Assembly: GCF_000002995.4 (NCBI RefSeq) | Contig: NW_025062477.1 | Span: 5,242,649-5,306,648 of the forward strand | DNA: 64,000 bases | Source: Brugia malayi | Lineage: Eukaryota > Nematoda > Chromadorea > Rhabditida > Onchocercidae | Reading direction: 5' to 3' | Shown: positions 25,414-36,573 of the stretch, in pieces | Position numbering within the stretch: the first letter of the stretch is position 1 | Layout of the letters: the number at the start of each line of letters is the position of its first letter | The notes under the pieces: model-generated | What the model saw: the letters and a program-made list of their open reading frames with translations, nothing else | Databases searched by the model: none | What the model was told of the DNA's origin: nothing | Position numbers and translations under genes: made by a program

Positions 25414-27232
25414 ATGACTGGTAATCAGATCGTTAGATATTCTGCATCATTATTGCTCCTACATTGATCCAAATCTCTAATTTATTTACTCAAATCATTG
25501 CTTCGAAATTAAGTTTTTTTCAGGTTTAAAACTTATTATCACACTGATATTTATCTTTCAAGCTAGTATTAGTGGACAGGCTAAAGATGTTGGTATTTGT
25601 CTTTTTAAAAAAAATTTAAAATAATCTGAATCTAATAACGATCGTTTCAAGTTATTTTAGAAGTGATTCGGTTTTAATAAGCCAATTAAAAAATCAGGAG
25701 ACAATTACATTTAATCGAATTTTCTTCTTGAAAGATTACGGAAAATGTTATCCTCATTCTCGCTTCTTTCTCTCCCTTTCTCTCTCTCAGGGAAAAAAAA
25801 AAACTTACATTGAAGTAATACTGAGAGAAAGTTAATTCTTTTCAGAGCAAGCAAACAAGACATGAACATAAATATAAAATTTATGCAAATCACAGTTTGC
25901 AGTGCAGTTATAATCCTTTCTTAAGCCGTAATTTTTTTTTTTTTAATTTACTAATATTAATTAGTTATGATCTAAAACTAATTTCAAATGATCTTAATGT
26001 CGCTCAATACTTCATTAATCTATTAACTAAATAACGAAGAACTAGTATTGTTTGAAAAGCTTAAATTTTCAATTCTCGGATTTTCTTAAAGTTTTCTTAT
26101 ATTCTTGAAAAAGTTTTTTTTAGTAAGTAATGATTTTAATACGGCTAAAACAAAAGCGCCAATGAAGAATGCTTATGATTTATTGAATAATATTTCCAAG
26201 CAAATTTGTCAAGAAACTAAACGGTTATGCATTTTTATTAAACATAACGCTGATGCAATTTTGTAAGTTATTTACATCATTTTTAATGCTTACAAAAAAT
26301 GCTCTCCATGTTAATTAATTAATTAATTAATTATTCCCCTGCCCCCCTCTTTCCCATTTATCCATCAAATAATTTATCTTTACAAATTTTAAATTGACCT
26401 CTCACTTTTTTGTTGAGTTATTTACTAAATGATATATTTATGTATTCATTAGATTAGTTATAATTGACAATTCATCAATTCTAATTTAAAAATATGTATT
26501 TAATGAGTGATATTTGAAAAAAAAAAAAGGTTTTTTTTAGATATGGTTCAATTACTTTCCTTATTTTGAACATTATTGGTGCACTGCTTGTCGTCTTTTT
26601 GCTCAGCCTGAAAATTATGTTTGAGTTTCAAATTATATCTGAAAACATTAAGGTTATGATATTTTTAAATATTTTGAATCTTTGCTTTTATTAGAGAATT
26701 TCATAAAAGAAAAATGCTTTGATTAGAAATCTGAGAATTTCAGTTTCTGATCACAAATCTAATCAATAATTTTAGTAAATAAATAATTATTATCATCCAT
26801 ATAAAACATAGTAAATGCTGAAAATTATAATTTTATGATTTATAAATAGCCCAAAGGCTAATTTTTATTATAGTTAAAGAGGATCTTTTAGAAATTAAGC
26901 TTATAAATGATTAAAGTAGATTTAATTTCAAAAATCTCCAAAACAGAAAGGACTGAAATGAAATTTAAAAAGAAAAGGATTGGATTGATTTTTTATCTTT
27001 CATGTATTCAATTTCTATCAATGATTATATATTTTTCGATTTTCAGGTCTTACAAAAGGATTTAGAGAAAGTGCTAACAAAGATCAACGAAAATGTGATG
27101 TTATCTGATTCAAAATTAAATCATAATCGTTTCACTAAAGTAAACGCAACTAAACAAACATATCCGATATTACATCTATTTCGAAAACGAGAATTAAATG
27201 AGGAGGAAACTACCTGTCATACTAGTGCTTGA
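25414..27232 (+). CDS. Small secreted or single-pass membrane protein, unknown family
   Basis: Five coding exons join in phase throughout: 25414-25420 (only MTG, phase 1), 25524-25592, 26124-26262, 26541-26652 and 27047-27232, giving 170 aa. Residues 1-19 form a signal peptide (GLKLIITLIFIFQASISG). A luminal segment with two Cys follows (QICQETKRLC). A TM helix encoded by exon 4 (GSITFLILNIIGALLVVFLL) comes next, then a helical, heptad-like stretch (VLQKDLEKVLTKINENV) and a charged tail ending TCHTSA. The likely topology is type I. I recognise no family or conserved enzyme motif; it may be lineage-restricted. The start rests on a 7-nt first exon, chosen because ATGACTG followed by GTAATC provides both the Met and the required phase. 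Confidence 0.65.
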
Positions 27233-29108
27233 AGGATGTTTAATTACTGATAAGAAATTACAGATTATACTAATGATATTTCAGTAGAATAATAGAAAAA
27301 TATTTAAGTGAACAAAATATTTTAACATTTAAATGTATTAATAAATAAACGAAGGTAAATTACAATTGCATTTAATTACTTGAAGTGGTGGTCGAAATGT
27401 ATGCTAAAGCACCAACCATTCAAGGCTAAACTAATTTAGGATGATAAAACAAATTATTTCAAAATGTTTTATAATTCTGAAAATGAAAAGGAAAACATAA
27501 AAATCGGAATTAAAAAACAAGAACTTAAAAATGTTACGTATATAGATGTAACGAATGTTAACGATTAACAAAAAATGAAATATCTATTTTAAAAGATTAT
27601 AAAATATTTCCTTAAAAATAAATATTATTGTTTTGTCATTAGCCTATCGATCGTATGTTTCTAGATTTTTGTTGAATTCAAAAAAATTTTTTGAATAGAA
27701 AACTATTAAACTTTGTTAGGAATATGACAGAACGAAAATTTGAGAATTTTTTTGAAAACTTTATTTTTATACTTTTTTATGTCTTTGGAATACTTAAAAA
27801 TTTCTTTGAAAAGGAAAACAACGTCACATTATGTCACCAAATTATGAATTTTAGAATTCAAATCCTAGTTCGAATGGACATTTGTATTTTCTTGAATGCC
27901 TTTAAATGATCAGTTATTCCATTTTCTTTCTTTCAGACAATAATTTAAATTTTTCAGATTCTAATTTATTCTAAAATTATTACCAGAAAATAATAAATTT
28001 TTTTGTTTTCTTTTCTAGTAAATGCTAAAAAGATATTAAAAGAAAAAAATTGAGAAATTATTTGTTTATTGTTGTCGTTTTGCTTCTATCACAAATTTGT
28101 TTTTACCAAGAAATCAGCTTTAGAATTGCTATGGTTTTGATATTTTTTGAAGGTCTGGGTGGGTAAACGAGTCGAAATAATGTCTTCAATTTCTGTCTTA
28201 TATTTATCATTTAACAGTTATAGAAAGATATGCATGCCATTAACTGCGTTTTTTTTTTTTTTTTTTAATTTTTTTTATAGAATTTTAAAGCGATTTCAGT
28301 TTTCAAAAGTTGCTGAAATTTGCGATAAATGATTCATATTATTTTCTTTCGCCCTTTTTCTTTGTTTCAATTTTCATTTCACATTTCTATCATGAAATAT
28401 TTGTGAATATAAAGCACTCTCGAGTTTCGGTGAGATAAACTAATGACGAAAACATTTCACACTTAGTTAACATTCTTACTCCTAATATTTATGAGATATT
28501 TTTTTACGTCGGAGAGAAAATTTTCTTGCTAGGATATTCCCTCGCATATTGTTTTTCGTTGAGACGGTGGTCGTACAAAACGACAATAAAAAAATTAAAT
28601 TATAAGTGATTCGGACAAGGGTTCAAATGGAATGAGAAATGGAAAACATTTTGGATTAAAATACAAAAAATTAAAGTTAAAAAGCAAATAATGCTGAAAG
28701 ATATAATGTATACGGATATGATAATATGTAACGATTAACGGAAAATGAATTATTTATTTGAAACAATTTTCAATCATTTCCTTTTAAAAGATAAACATCA
28801 TTATTTGGTTGTCATGTCGATCATATTTTGTATATGTCATCAGTTTAAAAAATTTAGTTGAATGAGAAAACTGTCAGACTTTGTTAAAAGTATGGTGGGA
28901 TGAAAATATCAAGATGAAATTTGTTGAAAAAGTCTGCCATTATAGTTTGTTATGCCTTTGTACTTTCGTGCAAGGAAATAAATGTGTGATCACTGGTGGC
29001 TTGTTAATTTAAATTAATGCTTAAATTATTTGCATATATTTGTTCAGAAAGAATTGCGGAAAGCTTTTTAAATTTGTTTAGAATTTTAGCATATATCATT
29101 GAAATACA
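27233..29108. repeat. Intergenic region with two diverged internal duplications
   Basis: The block 27480-27740 resembles 28630-28900: both run GGAAAACAT, ATGTAACGA, GTTAACGATTAAC or GTAACGATTAAC, GAAAACT and ACTTTGTTA in order, about 1.15 kb apart. A second segment, 28330-28580, resembles intron 8 of the LOTUS/Tudor gene. ORFs at 27691-27909 and 28147-28332 have no other support and are not accepted as genes. Confidence 0.5.
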
Positions 29109-29152
29109 GAAATCCATCTGAAGTCGGTTGTCAGCTTTGTTTCAACGAAAAA

Positions 29153-31749
29153 ATGAGTGCAAAACTGGATCACGAAAATGTTTCAGATCTTAGTGATTAC
29201 GAGAAGGATGACAGACATTCAGCAACACCTCAAGAAGTTGTTGATAAAATTGCGAAAGGTGGTGAAGAGGTAATGGTTATTTTAATTAATCATTTAAGTT
29301 GGCTAATCGAAAAAAAAGTAAAAATATAAATATAATTTCATTAAATCCACTAGGCCAATTAATTAATAAAGCATTAAGCGTTTATTCAAATTATCTACAC
29401 TAATTTTCTGATTATTAAATTACACAATATTATGGTTGGAAATAAGAAAACTGGCATGGACTCTGAAAAATCTTAACTTTTAGCTTTGAAATTTTCTTAC
29501 GATTTGTTGAATTCTAAATTTTCATCAATTTAATTGATATGATAATAAGTAAGGAAGCTAACATTGTCTTAAAGCTTTTTAAAAGATGATTCTCAGCTAT
29601 TGCTACTAACATATGGTAATATCTTTAGAAAATTTCCCCTTGAAAATCGTATATTCCATCATGGATTTACCGTCTTAGATGTTCGTTGCAACAGTATTAA
29701 TAGTTTTGTCAACCGTTGTTAATTAATTAATTTACGATTAAATTCAGACAATTGTCGAATGGCATAATATAATCCTTAGAGAGCCGCCAAAATTTGATGC
29801 ATTTTTGGAACAAGCAAATATGTTAAAAAATCGTTATCCAAATGTAATTTTATATGATCGATCACGTGTTAAACTACTTGGTGACAAATTGGGTGACGAT
29901 TATTATCACGCATCATATGTTGATTCATACGACCGACCAGGTCTAGTTATTATTTGCTATAACATTTGCTTATCATGAAAATGCAATATAAACTAACTAA
30001 CTAGCATTCATCTATTTGTCATAAAACTTTCAAACGATGATTCACTCCGTTACTTCTTCATTTGCTGCCTTACATTTAAACAGAAAGCCAATTTTGCACG
30101 CAAAATTTTGTATTGAATTTATTAAATTAAAATTTACAGACGGTTTTATACTTGCACAAGCACCATTTGATGAAACGACCGAATCTGATTTTTGGCGAAT
30201 GATAATTCAAACAAATACAAAACTAATCGTTCTCTTAACGGATGTTAATAATCGAGAAGGAAATCGTCTAATCAAGCACTTTTGGCCAGAATCAGATGCA
30301 AATTCCCGTAATTACACAGGAGCTAATATTAAAGTAAATTATACAAAGAGCGATGCTGTAAGTTTCATTTATAATTTTTAATTCAACAGTTCATATCAAT
30401 GAAATGATACAAGAAATAATGTGTTTAAGAGATACTACCAAAAATCATTATTCTAGACAGATATGACACTGATACATTGTTATTATATTCATGTTTATCG
30501 GTGATACTATTGAAAACACTGAAATAAGAAGAAATAATTAAACTAATGGAATAATTTGTTGAAAATAAAATACAAATGTATTTATTGATAAAAACTGTAA
30601 CTATTTTAATGTTTTAATTTTCCAATTGAAAACAAAAGTGTAAATTTAACTTCTCCTAAAATCAATAATTTTGACTTAAAAACAGACTGCATTGTACGAT
30701 TGGTACAAATTTTCGATTAGCAATATTGTCGACAAATCTATGAATACAATCACAGTAACAATGTTACAATATCGAAAATGGATATATGATAAGATTATTC
30801 CAGATAATTTATTAGAATTTCGATCCGAGGTTAGTAGTTCTTTTCTCTTCAATATTATAAGTACGATTATATTCACTTTATTTCTTTTCTACTAAAAACT
30901 GAACAGAACTCAAACTATCAAAAAAGTAATACAATTATTTTGATGTTAAATTAATTTTGACTGAAAATAATAATAGAAAATTAGGAAACCAAATTATTAC
31001 TTATCATCAATTTAAGAATGCTAATAATATATTTTCCAATTCATCATAAAAAAAAGAAGAAAAATACAATTCTTAATTGTTTATGTTTTTGTTACTCGTA
31101 AGGCTGGCTAATTCAGAAATAAAAATTTTTCATGTTAAAAGATGGGAAACAAAAATGATGAAAAATGGCAATGTGGGACCGATATGTCTTTTATGTCCTA
31201 CGGGCGTTCATCGTTCTGGTACTTATGCTATTCTTGACATTGTCTTGGATCGAGTGACTGCTGAGAAAAAGGTATAATTATAGTTAAATGATAATGTTTA
31301 CATTTGTTAGATTATTAAAACTGCTGTATGGATGTTCATATTGCTCAAATTTACAGTTAAATTCACTTTCATTCATTAAAATTAACTTTTTTGCTATATT
31401 TTTCTTATGTTACCAAACGTCAAAATGTTGAAAGAATTTTGTCATTAATGAATTTAATATGTATGGAATAATTTTATTATTTATAAAAGGAATAATTCAC
31501 AGAAAATTTTAAGAATTCCTGTTTTTTTGAATAATCTAATCTCGGAAATTTCCAGAGAATATTTCTTTTTTCCCAAACGCTCTATCTAAATTTCAGGTTG
31601 GGTTGTTGGAAACAGCAAGTATTGTCCGGAAACAACGTTACGGTTGCATGTCCTATTACTCACATTACAGCCATGTGGCTGATTTAGTCGTTCGATATGC
31701 TATAGCTACGGGTATCGTCGACATTGGGCAAATAAAGCAGCAGGAATAA
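29153..31749 (+). CDS. Single-domain protein tyrosine phosphatase, atypical active site
   Basis: Exons 29153-29269, 29748-29940, 30140-30357, 30686-30829, a proposed 19-nt microexon 30907-30925, 31117-31271 and 31597-31749 give 332 aa with no phase conflict. PTP-fold motifs appear in order: KNRYPNVILYDRSRVKL, DYYHASYVDSYDRP (substrate-recognition region), ILAQAPFDETTESDFWRMI, ITVTMLQYRKWIYDKIIP (WPD-loop region) and LCPTGVHRSGTY (P-loop). Cys257 and Arg263 keep the C-x5-R arrangement. The usual His before Cys is Leu, the WPD loop reads WIYD, and the Q-loop Gln is not evident (YYSHYSH). The protein may be a weak enzyme or a pseudophosphatase that only binds phosphotyrosine. There is no signal peptide or TM, so it should be cytosolic. 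Such short PTPs are an expanded family in nematodes. An acceptor ends at 29109, 43 nt before the ATG. An AATAAA overlaps the stop codon and another lies at 31791. Confidence 0.88.
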
Positions 31750-32746
31750 AGTTTAAAATAATCTGTGAATCATCATTGCATTATAATTCAAATAAAAGCT
31801 ATTTGCAATCATAAAAAATTATTGTTGGATAAAAGGTAGAAAATATGGGTGAAATTATGTGGTAAAAAGTTTGAAGAATTATAAAGAAGAAAGAAGAGGA
31901 AATTTAAAACGCAATTTAATGTATTTTGAGAAGCACGAAATTTGTTTTGGAAAATTGAACATTATATATGCTTATTCTAATATATAGAAAAATTTGTCTA
32001 TAAAGAAATATATAAAGGAAAACTTATGTCAATAAGTTAAATGAACATTGAAAGATATGAGAAAGAAATAGGAAAAAATTTTTCGAATTGGAATTTCACT
32101 CAAGATCCTTAATTTTAATACAGCATATGGAATTGAAAATGAAATTATAACTGCTTGAATTTAAAAGGAATATATGTAATTAATTATTAAATGAGTCAAT
32201 TTCGAAACGACTATCAGTCATTACCTGATCCAATTGATATGAATTAAGAAAACAGAATTGAACAAAGCTAAATGCAAATACTTATGATACTTCTTCGTAT
32301 TCCAATGTAAAAACACTTCAGTGATTGTTTCATAATAAAATCAATACTCCATTAGGGCCTGAAATGTTAGAAACAGTTTTTGATTTGTATTTATTCCTTC
32401 CGAAACCACTAGAAAATACTAAAAGGCATAGAAATACTGAAGTGTTTTTTAAATATCTAAACTAATGAAAATGAAAAAATCGCTTCAGCTTATTCATTGC
32501 AACCTAATTATTAGTCATATCATTTATTTTTTAAGGCTGTCATCACTACCGTCATGTTTTTTTTTTTTTTTTTTTTTAATATTAAATTCAGTTTATAACT
32601 GGCAGAAGAGATTGCATTTATGTTTTATGGAAAATATTGGAATAAATTTATTAGTGTTTAAAATTTTGTGAAAATAAATTGTATGAATTGCGGATAAAGT
32701 AATATTACGAGAAAATGATATTAATGCTAACCTTTTTTATGCACAG
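31750..32746. other. Region downstream of the PTP gene
   Basis: PTP 3' UTR with AATAAA at 31791, then AT-rich spacer without supported exons. An ORF at 32465-32671 is built on a poly-T tract (Phe run) and is rejected. Confidence 0.45.
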
Positions 32747-32848
32747 AAATTAAGCTCTTCATATTATTTATCGCTTCCAGGAGTTGCTCATCCTCAATCA
32801 CTTTGTTTACGCAATGAAAATAGAGTTCGTGTTCAAAATGCTAATTAA
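32747..32848 (+). other. Orphan terminal-exon candidate
   Basis: A good acceptor (TTTTTTATGCACAG) is followed by 33 open codons and TAA: KLSSSYYLSLPGV, then AHPQSLCLRNENRVRVQNAN. Codon texture looks coding. It could be an alternative 3' exon of the PTP gene upstream, but no donor in a matching phase was found with confidence; it could equally be a relic. Confidence 0.35.
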
Positions 32849-33885
32849 AATATTACTTTTATGAATTTTGAAATTTCATTTAAAAAAAGAAAAGCAAATT
32901 TGTAACTTTCTGTGTTTTTAAAGTTTCTAACTTTCTGTGACATAATAAAGTTACGAAAACAACCTACAAAACTGTCCATTCTGATAATTTTTCAGACAGT
33001 GGTAGTATCTCTGAAAAAATACCAATGACAAGTTTGTTTGTCACAAATATTTAATCTAATATTTTCCGAAACGTATGTGATGATAGAAGAAATATTCGTA
33101 ATTTCGGTTCCTAAATTCTGGAAAACAAAATGAGTCAATCTTTTAATGATGTTCAGATCATATCCTAATTTTTATAAATTATTTACTAATTTCTAGTGAT
33201 TTAGTTTAAGAAACATTGCAGCATTTCAAGAATTCTTAAGCACTTAAATTATAAATGATTGAAAAACCACCTTGTAATTTCCAGCATTTTTTTAAAATTT
33301 TCTCAAACTTTACAGCGGTATCATAACATGATCAGTTGACTGATTCACGTAAAAACAATTGGCTTAAATTATGCAAGCGATCCGCTGGAAATTGCGCAAT
33401 CTCAAATAACTGTCACTTTTATACGTCAAAGTAATTGCACTGAAATTAATGTTTTAAAAATCACACATTTATAATTATTGAATCAAACTGTTTGGTGGGA
33501 AATGGAAAATTATAAGAGTGGAAATTATAATGTCACATTACAATTTCTGACCAAACACTTCTAAAATTAACCTATCGAATAGCGTGTCGAGTTTGCAGAA
33601 ACATTTAAAGAATTAAAAATAGGTGTGAAAAAATGATAAAGTGGAATTATTTTGAAAGCCAGTTTATACTTTTCCAAGTCCAAGTGCCTGTGAAAATGCA
33701 GGTCACTCTCGACAATATCAACGATACTCAAATGATAGTGATTAATAATTGCTAAGTTTCATTTTGACTTGAAATGGAAACTTCGTTAGGTTTTATCATC
33801 TGTGATATGTTATTTGCCCTCAATTAGAGCAAATTTGTCAAAAGAAGGATTTTCAAAAGAAATTACTAATAAATATATATTTAAG
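32849..33885. other. Spacer before repeat B
   Basis: No coding exon, RNA gene or strong repeat seen; base composition and homopolymer content are like the other spacers. Confidence 0.5.
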
Positions 33886-34945
33886 TGCTTCATTATCCAT
33901 ACGAAATGTTTCGCTTATACTTCCGGATGAGTTCAGATATGGCTGCACTATATTTCCGGTTGTAACTTGACGTGGAGAACTCAGATCAAATAGGTTATAA
34001 GAACCAAAGACATCAATTAATGTTATCTAGGCTTAACCTTCCTTTCTTCTGCCCATTTCACTTGTATTTCAATTATCCTTTAATACTATGAAGAAATGAA
34101 GAAAACTGTAAGAAAATATAAACTGAAAAAATGAGAACATACTTTGAGAGATGAAAATAGAGAAAATAATGGTAGCATTGTGAGTCTGCTTGAAATGTCA
34201 GTCTTGAAAGAGTTCCTGAACTGAAAAAAAAATGCAAACTCAACATTCCTTTAAAATACATATTGATATAAATACATGCCGACTGTCATCGCAAAACACT
34301 TTTATAGGTGTCATCCGAAATTACACATTCAAGAACTGTAAACATTAGATTTATTAATACTAGATTTAACTTCTTGTCCAAAAGCTATTTAATCAAACAA
34401 ACCTTAATTCCACTTTGATTGCCACATCGACCAATTCGGGCAATAATGACCAGAAGCAACCCAAATAATTTGCAGTCACACCAGAAAGACTGCAAAATAG
34501 TTGGGTTGTTTCCGGAAATTGAAAGGAAAAGGGAAGCAATAAGTGAAAGTGGCATTTGCACATCATATCGCTGTAACAGTGCCCACATTTTCAAATGGAA
34601 TTCAAATTAAGCACAGAGTGGTCGTTGCACCTCGGCGGTTTTGTCCAACTTGCACCATAGCTTTAAATGACGCAAAAGGGTGAACGGAATTAACGACGGT
34701 GCATGTGTTATACGGTGGGAAAATGAAAGAAGAGAATTTTGAAGGGGAAATCATTAACCAATTTAACCGGTGAACCAGAATGGGACATAGCATGTGATCA
34801 CATTGTCGGTTTCAGAAGAATGAGAAAACGAATTAGCTTCTGTATCTATTGAAAAAGGTCATCAACGGTTTCTCGAATCAGTTATCAATTAAATCTCGAC
34901 ACACTTTTTTTTTTTTTTTCACATTGCTAATTTTGTATTGTTCAC
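33886..34945. repeat. 1.06-kb repeat, copy B
   Basis: A near-identical direct copy of 22931-23988. Its right 400 bp (34546-34945) also belong to the left arm of the large inverted repeat, so a third copy of that part exists in reverse at 43979-44378. The T-run at 34905-34919 is 15 T here and 13 T in copy A. Confidence 0.9.
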
Positions 34946-36519
34946 ATCTGTCATGATATACAAAGTGTAGCAACTGCAATATACTTTTTTATTCGATAAA
35001 ATTATAATATTATTTTTATCTCTGATGCGCGCGTGTGCACGTGACCTGAATATTAAATTTGAATGTTTAGTGTTACGAAAAAGTTACGCCAATTCTCCTC
35101 CTTTCATAAACATGAAATATGCCAAAAATGCGAAATTAATTGTCATAAGCATTAGTAGAATAGTGATTAGAATGACTGACGATGTAATATTTTTAAATTA
35201 AAGTGTAAGGGTTAAAAGCTATAAAGCAGTTCCTTACTGCAAGCAGTAAATATTTACAAGTTATATCATTCTCGATATTCTTCAAAATCTGTTTGAAACT
35301 GTTCAGTAGTGGATTTTGATAAAATATAATTGAAATCAATTTGCCCCACAAAGATATTATCTAAAGATCTTACAAATTCAAAAGATTTTAAGAAAAATTC
35401 AAATAAAACTCAAAAGGTAGTATTTTTAGGTAGCATCGTTGTGCGACATTTGTGATCCTACTCATTCTTTAAAACTGCGACTAGTTTTAATTATGTAACT
35501 AACATGATAATTTCACACAAATAAAAGTTATCTAAGAAAAGAAAAGAGTTACTTTAATAGGTCTTCCTTTATTAAAATAAATTAAAATAAAATTATCCTT
35601 TAGGGCAAAAAATGTATCGGATCTCGTCACATTACTGTACACATAAATATTCTGCTTAGTATTATCGATTAAATATAAAGATTCGAAATCTTGAATTTAT
35701 CATTCTGCAAAATTACTGCAACGTTTATTTCGGTGATATGCATTTTGCATAGATTACGTTTGAAGACAGTCTTTAGATGTAATAATTTTTGAATTATTTT
35801 GATAACATTCTTTGAATATCCTAAAATATTCATGGAAAATAGAGAGATATTGCGAGAAAGTTTATTGGTATGCAAATCTTGCAACAAAACTATTGAATTC
35901 AATGTTGAAAATAAGAATTTAGGAACATATAAGAAAATAAATCTATCAGTTCGGTGAAAAAGAACAATCAATTAATTAACTAGACATAAGCATCATTACT
36001 TAGAATTAATCCAACACCAAATCATCACACCGTGAGCTGAATAAGTCAACTGTTCTAAACTCTGAAATTATCATTTCTACAGAAAATTCCTATTAATATC
36101 AAGAATAATTTAAACCTAAAATTAAATCTTGTTTTTAATCTTTTTCTGATTTTCGATGCGAACTGTCGAAAAAAATATGAATACAGTGAATGAACGAATA
36201 ACTTTCATTGATTCTCACATTGACTTTGCAGTCTCTTTCTTCTTGCTTAATGATTATACACTATCAGATAAAGTGATCCATTGACATAGCATTAGAGATA
36301 GTTATCTACGTGCATCTTATAGAGCATATTATGGAAGCTTAAAGATTATTCCTTGTTGATTGGTTGCTGGGAAATGAGTAACTTACTGATCAAAGGGATA
36401 TATATTAATGCTCATAGTATTAATATTAATGATACTTCATGGCATCTTAGTTGTGTCAGACAGAGTTTTTCATTTTAACGTCTTATGTGTTCTGATAGCT
36501 CCATATTTTCTTCTTGCAA
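34546..36519. repeat. Left arm of a 1,974-bp inverted repeat
   Basis: Each position x pairs with 78,924 minus x in the right arm (42405-44378). ORFs at 34602-34793 and 35669-35971 reappear exactly, reversed, at 44131-44322 and 42953-43255, with no length change even across a 15-nt homopolymer. Divergence is abrupt at both ends: inner edge after TTGCAA, outer edge inside repeat B. No recognisable gene lies in the arm. Confidence 0.95.
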
Positions 36520-36573
36520 TTTAAATGCATTTTTTCTTTTCAGCGCAAAAAAAAAAAAAAAAAAAAAAAAAAA

